Shown: positions 38,071 to 38,953 of the stretch, piece after piece
Numbering within the stretch: the first letter of the stretch is position 1
Layout: each line of letters begins with the position of its first letter
NCBI GenBank assembly: GCA_024693505.1
Contig: JAILKU010000137.1
Span: 1 to 38,953 of the forward strand
Direction: 5' to 3'
DNA: 38,953 nucleotides
DNA from: Bacteroidaceae bacterium
Lineage (GTDB): Bacteria > Bacteroidota > Bacteroidia > Bacteroidales > Bacteroidaceae
The notes under the pieces: generated by a model
The model's input: only the letters and a program-made list of their open reading frames with translations
Database searches by the model: none
What the model was told of the DNA's origin: nothing
Position numbers and translations under genes: made by a program

Positions 38071-38106
38071 GAAAGGCCTTTGCGATTTTACGGAAAGGCC
38101 TTTGCG
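38071..38106. repeat. AAAGGCCTTTGCG repeat, two intergenic copies
   Basis: GAAAGGCCTTTGCG occurs at 38071-38084 and 38093-38106, a 22-bp period identical to that of the copies inside btuF. It lies between the divergent metallophosphoesterase and DUF5020 promoters. A related AAGGCCTAAAAAGCC lies at 38231. Confidence 0.88.
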
Positions 38107-38206
38107 TAAAAATGTGACAGACTGGCCGAGGAAAGGCGAATGGGCAAAAACACGGCAAAAGACAAAAAAAAGCATGAAAAAGGAGAGGAATACCATAATA
38201 TTTCCG

Positions 38207-38214
38207 TACTTTTG
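38207..38214 (+). promoter_or_regulatory. -7 box of the DUF5020 gene
   Basis: TACTTTTG is a perfect -7 match 52 bp upstream of the ATG at 38267. A -33 TTTG is not seen at the right spacing. Confidence 0.55.
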
Positions 38215-38266
38215 CAGGCAAAATCGAAACAAGGCCTAAAAAGCCGTAAAAAAATTGAGCATAATT

Positions 38267-38953
38267 ATGAAAAAAGCATTAACGGTGGCCCTGTTGACTC
38301 TAGCATCCACAGCCGCAATGGCACAGGTGAACATTCAAGCCCACTATGACTTCGGGCGCAAGGCCTACCCGGACGCCGAGGCTACGCGCCAGAATATGAC
38401 GGTAACCTTCGAGCAGTTCCGCCCCGACCGGTTGGGTAACATCTTCTACTTCATCGACCTGGACTTCTACGCCAAGGGGATGAAGGGCGCCTATATGGAG
38501 TTCAGCCGCGAGTTCAACATCGGCAAGAAGGGCTTTGCCGTTCACGGCGAGTACAACGGCGGAATGACTACGGGCAAGAACGAGACCTATGCCAGCCAGT
38601 TCCAGCACGCCCTCCTGCTGGGTCCGGCCTATAACGGGCACAACTCCGACTACAGTTTCACCTGGAGCGTACAGGTTTTGTACAAGCAGTACTTCAAGGG
38701 GCTTAACCATAGTGCCTTCCCCAGCCTGCAGCTGACAGGCGTATGGGGATGGACCTTCGGCAACGAGGATATGTTTACCTTCAGCGGCTACATCGACTTC
38801 TGGCGCAACCCGAAGCCCACTACCGGCAGCTATGCCGTCACCATCCAGACCGAACCGCAGCTGTGGTTCAACCTGAACAGTGTGACGAAGAAGAAGACAA
38901 ACCTGAGCATCGGTACCGAATGGGAACTGAGCAATAATTTCATCTTCCCCGAA
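38267..38953 (+). CDS. DUF5020-like exported protein, 3'-truncated
   Basis: The reading frame is open from the ATG at 38267 to the right edge (229 codons), so the gene continues beyond the window. It starts with a signal peptide (MKKALTVALLTLASTAAMA, cleavage before QVN). The mature start NIQAHYDFGRKAYPD and the segments FEQFRPDRLGNIFYFIDLDFY and ISIGTEWELSNNF-like strands fit DUF5020, a Bacteroidota family. Relatives look like outer-membrane beta-barrels related to nucleoside-specific Tsx channels. Alternating aromatic residues support a barrel. The function is not known. Confidence 0.85.
   Translation, partial: MKKALTVALLTLASTAAMAQVNIQAHYDFGRKAYPDAEATRQNMTVTFEQFRPDRLGNIFYFIDLDFYAKGMKGAYMEFSREFNIGKKGFAVHGEYNGGMTTGKNETYASQFQHALLLGPAYNGHNSDYSFTWSVQVLYKQYFKGLNHSAFPSLQLTGVWGWTFGNEDMFTFSGYIDFWRNPKPTTGSYAVTIQTEPQLWFNLNSVTKKKTNLSIGTEWELSNNFIFPE

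Overview
The window looks like a chromosomal segment of a Bacteroidales bacterium, most likely a member of the Prevotellaceae. The grounds are a fairly high-GC coding style, many Bacteroidota-type promoters (-33 TTTG, 19-20 bp, -7 TAnnTTTG), a BspA-like surface protein with a Prevotella-style C-terminal tail, families largely confined to Bacteroidota (DUF4465, DUF4468, DUF5020, DUF6057, HU-like proteins), and surface lipoproteins paired with TonB-dependent uptake. Genus-level placement is inference. No rRNA, tRNA, CRISPR array, transposase or phage gene was recognised.

Layout. 1-2.25 kb: 3' part of a BspA/DUF285-like secreted protein. 2.3-3.5 kb (-): unrecognised 395-aa protein. 3.7-4.5 kb (+): DUF4468 protein. 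4.5-11.2 kb (-): a four-gene carbohydrate operon in the order GH2 beta-galactosidase, Tat-exported Gfo/Idh/MocA oxidoreductase, and two secreted DUF6807 ('PmoA-like') proteins, with spacings of -4, 5 and 2 nt. 11.3-15.4 kb (+): DUF6057 membrane protein, PD40/TolB-like lipoprotein with a CxxCH motif, and ComF. 15.5-16.8 kb: gdhA with a strong terminator. 17.1-22.2 kb (+): double-receiver/PPDK_N fusion protein, HAD phosphatase, and a six-hairpin-glycosidase-like lipoprotein. 22.2-24.2 kb (-): HU-like/winged-helix protein, short FNT channel, polysaccharide deacetylase. 24.6-25.4 kb: ThiD-like kinase. 25.4-36.8 kb (+): a nine-gene cobalamin-uptake operon behind a B12 riboswitch. 37.0-38.0 kb (-): membrane-anchored metallophosphoesterase. 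38.3 kb to the edge: 5' part of a DUF5020 protein.

The B12 operon is the functional centrepiece: BtuH-like (DUF4465) and BtuG-like surface lipoproteins, an unnamed Ig/PKD-type lipoprotein, BtuB, BtuF, BtuC, a GH20 hexosaminidase, BtuD and a radical-SAM protein. From btuF onward most junctions are translationally coupled overlaps. The GH20 gene is inserted between the permease and ATPase genes and overlaps btuD by 8 bp.

A second theme is a set of unrelated short tandem repeats at gene boundaries or inside genes: 7-bp units inside the BspA-like gene, 14-bp units across a stop codon, four hairpin units with an exact 21-bp period in the leader of the HU-like gene, an 8-bp array in frame register up to a start codon inside the B12 operon, and a 22-bp-period AAAGGCCTTTGCG repeat found both inside btuF and between genes at 38.1 kb. 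The most interesting candidates for undescribed biology are the GH2/Gfo-Idh-MocA/DUF6807 operon (possible redox-assisted glycoside cleavage), the GH20 within the B12 operon, and the 21-bp hairpin array.
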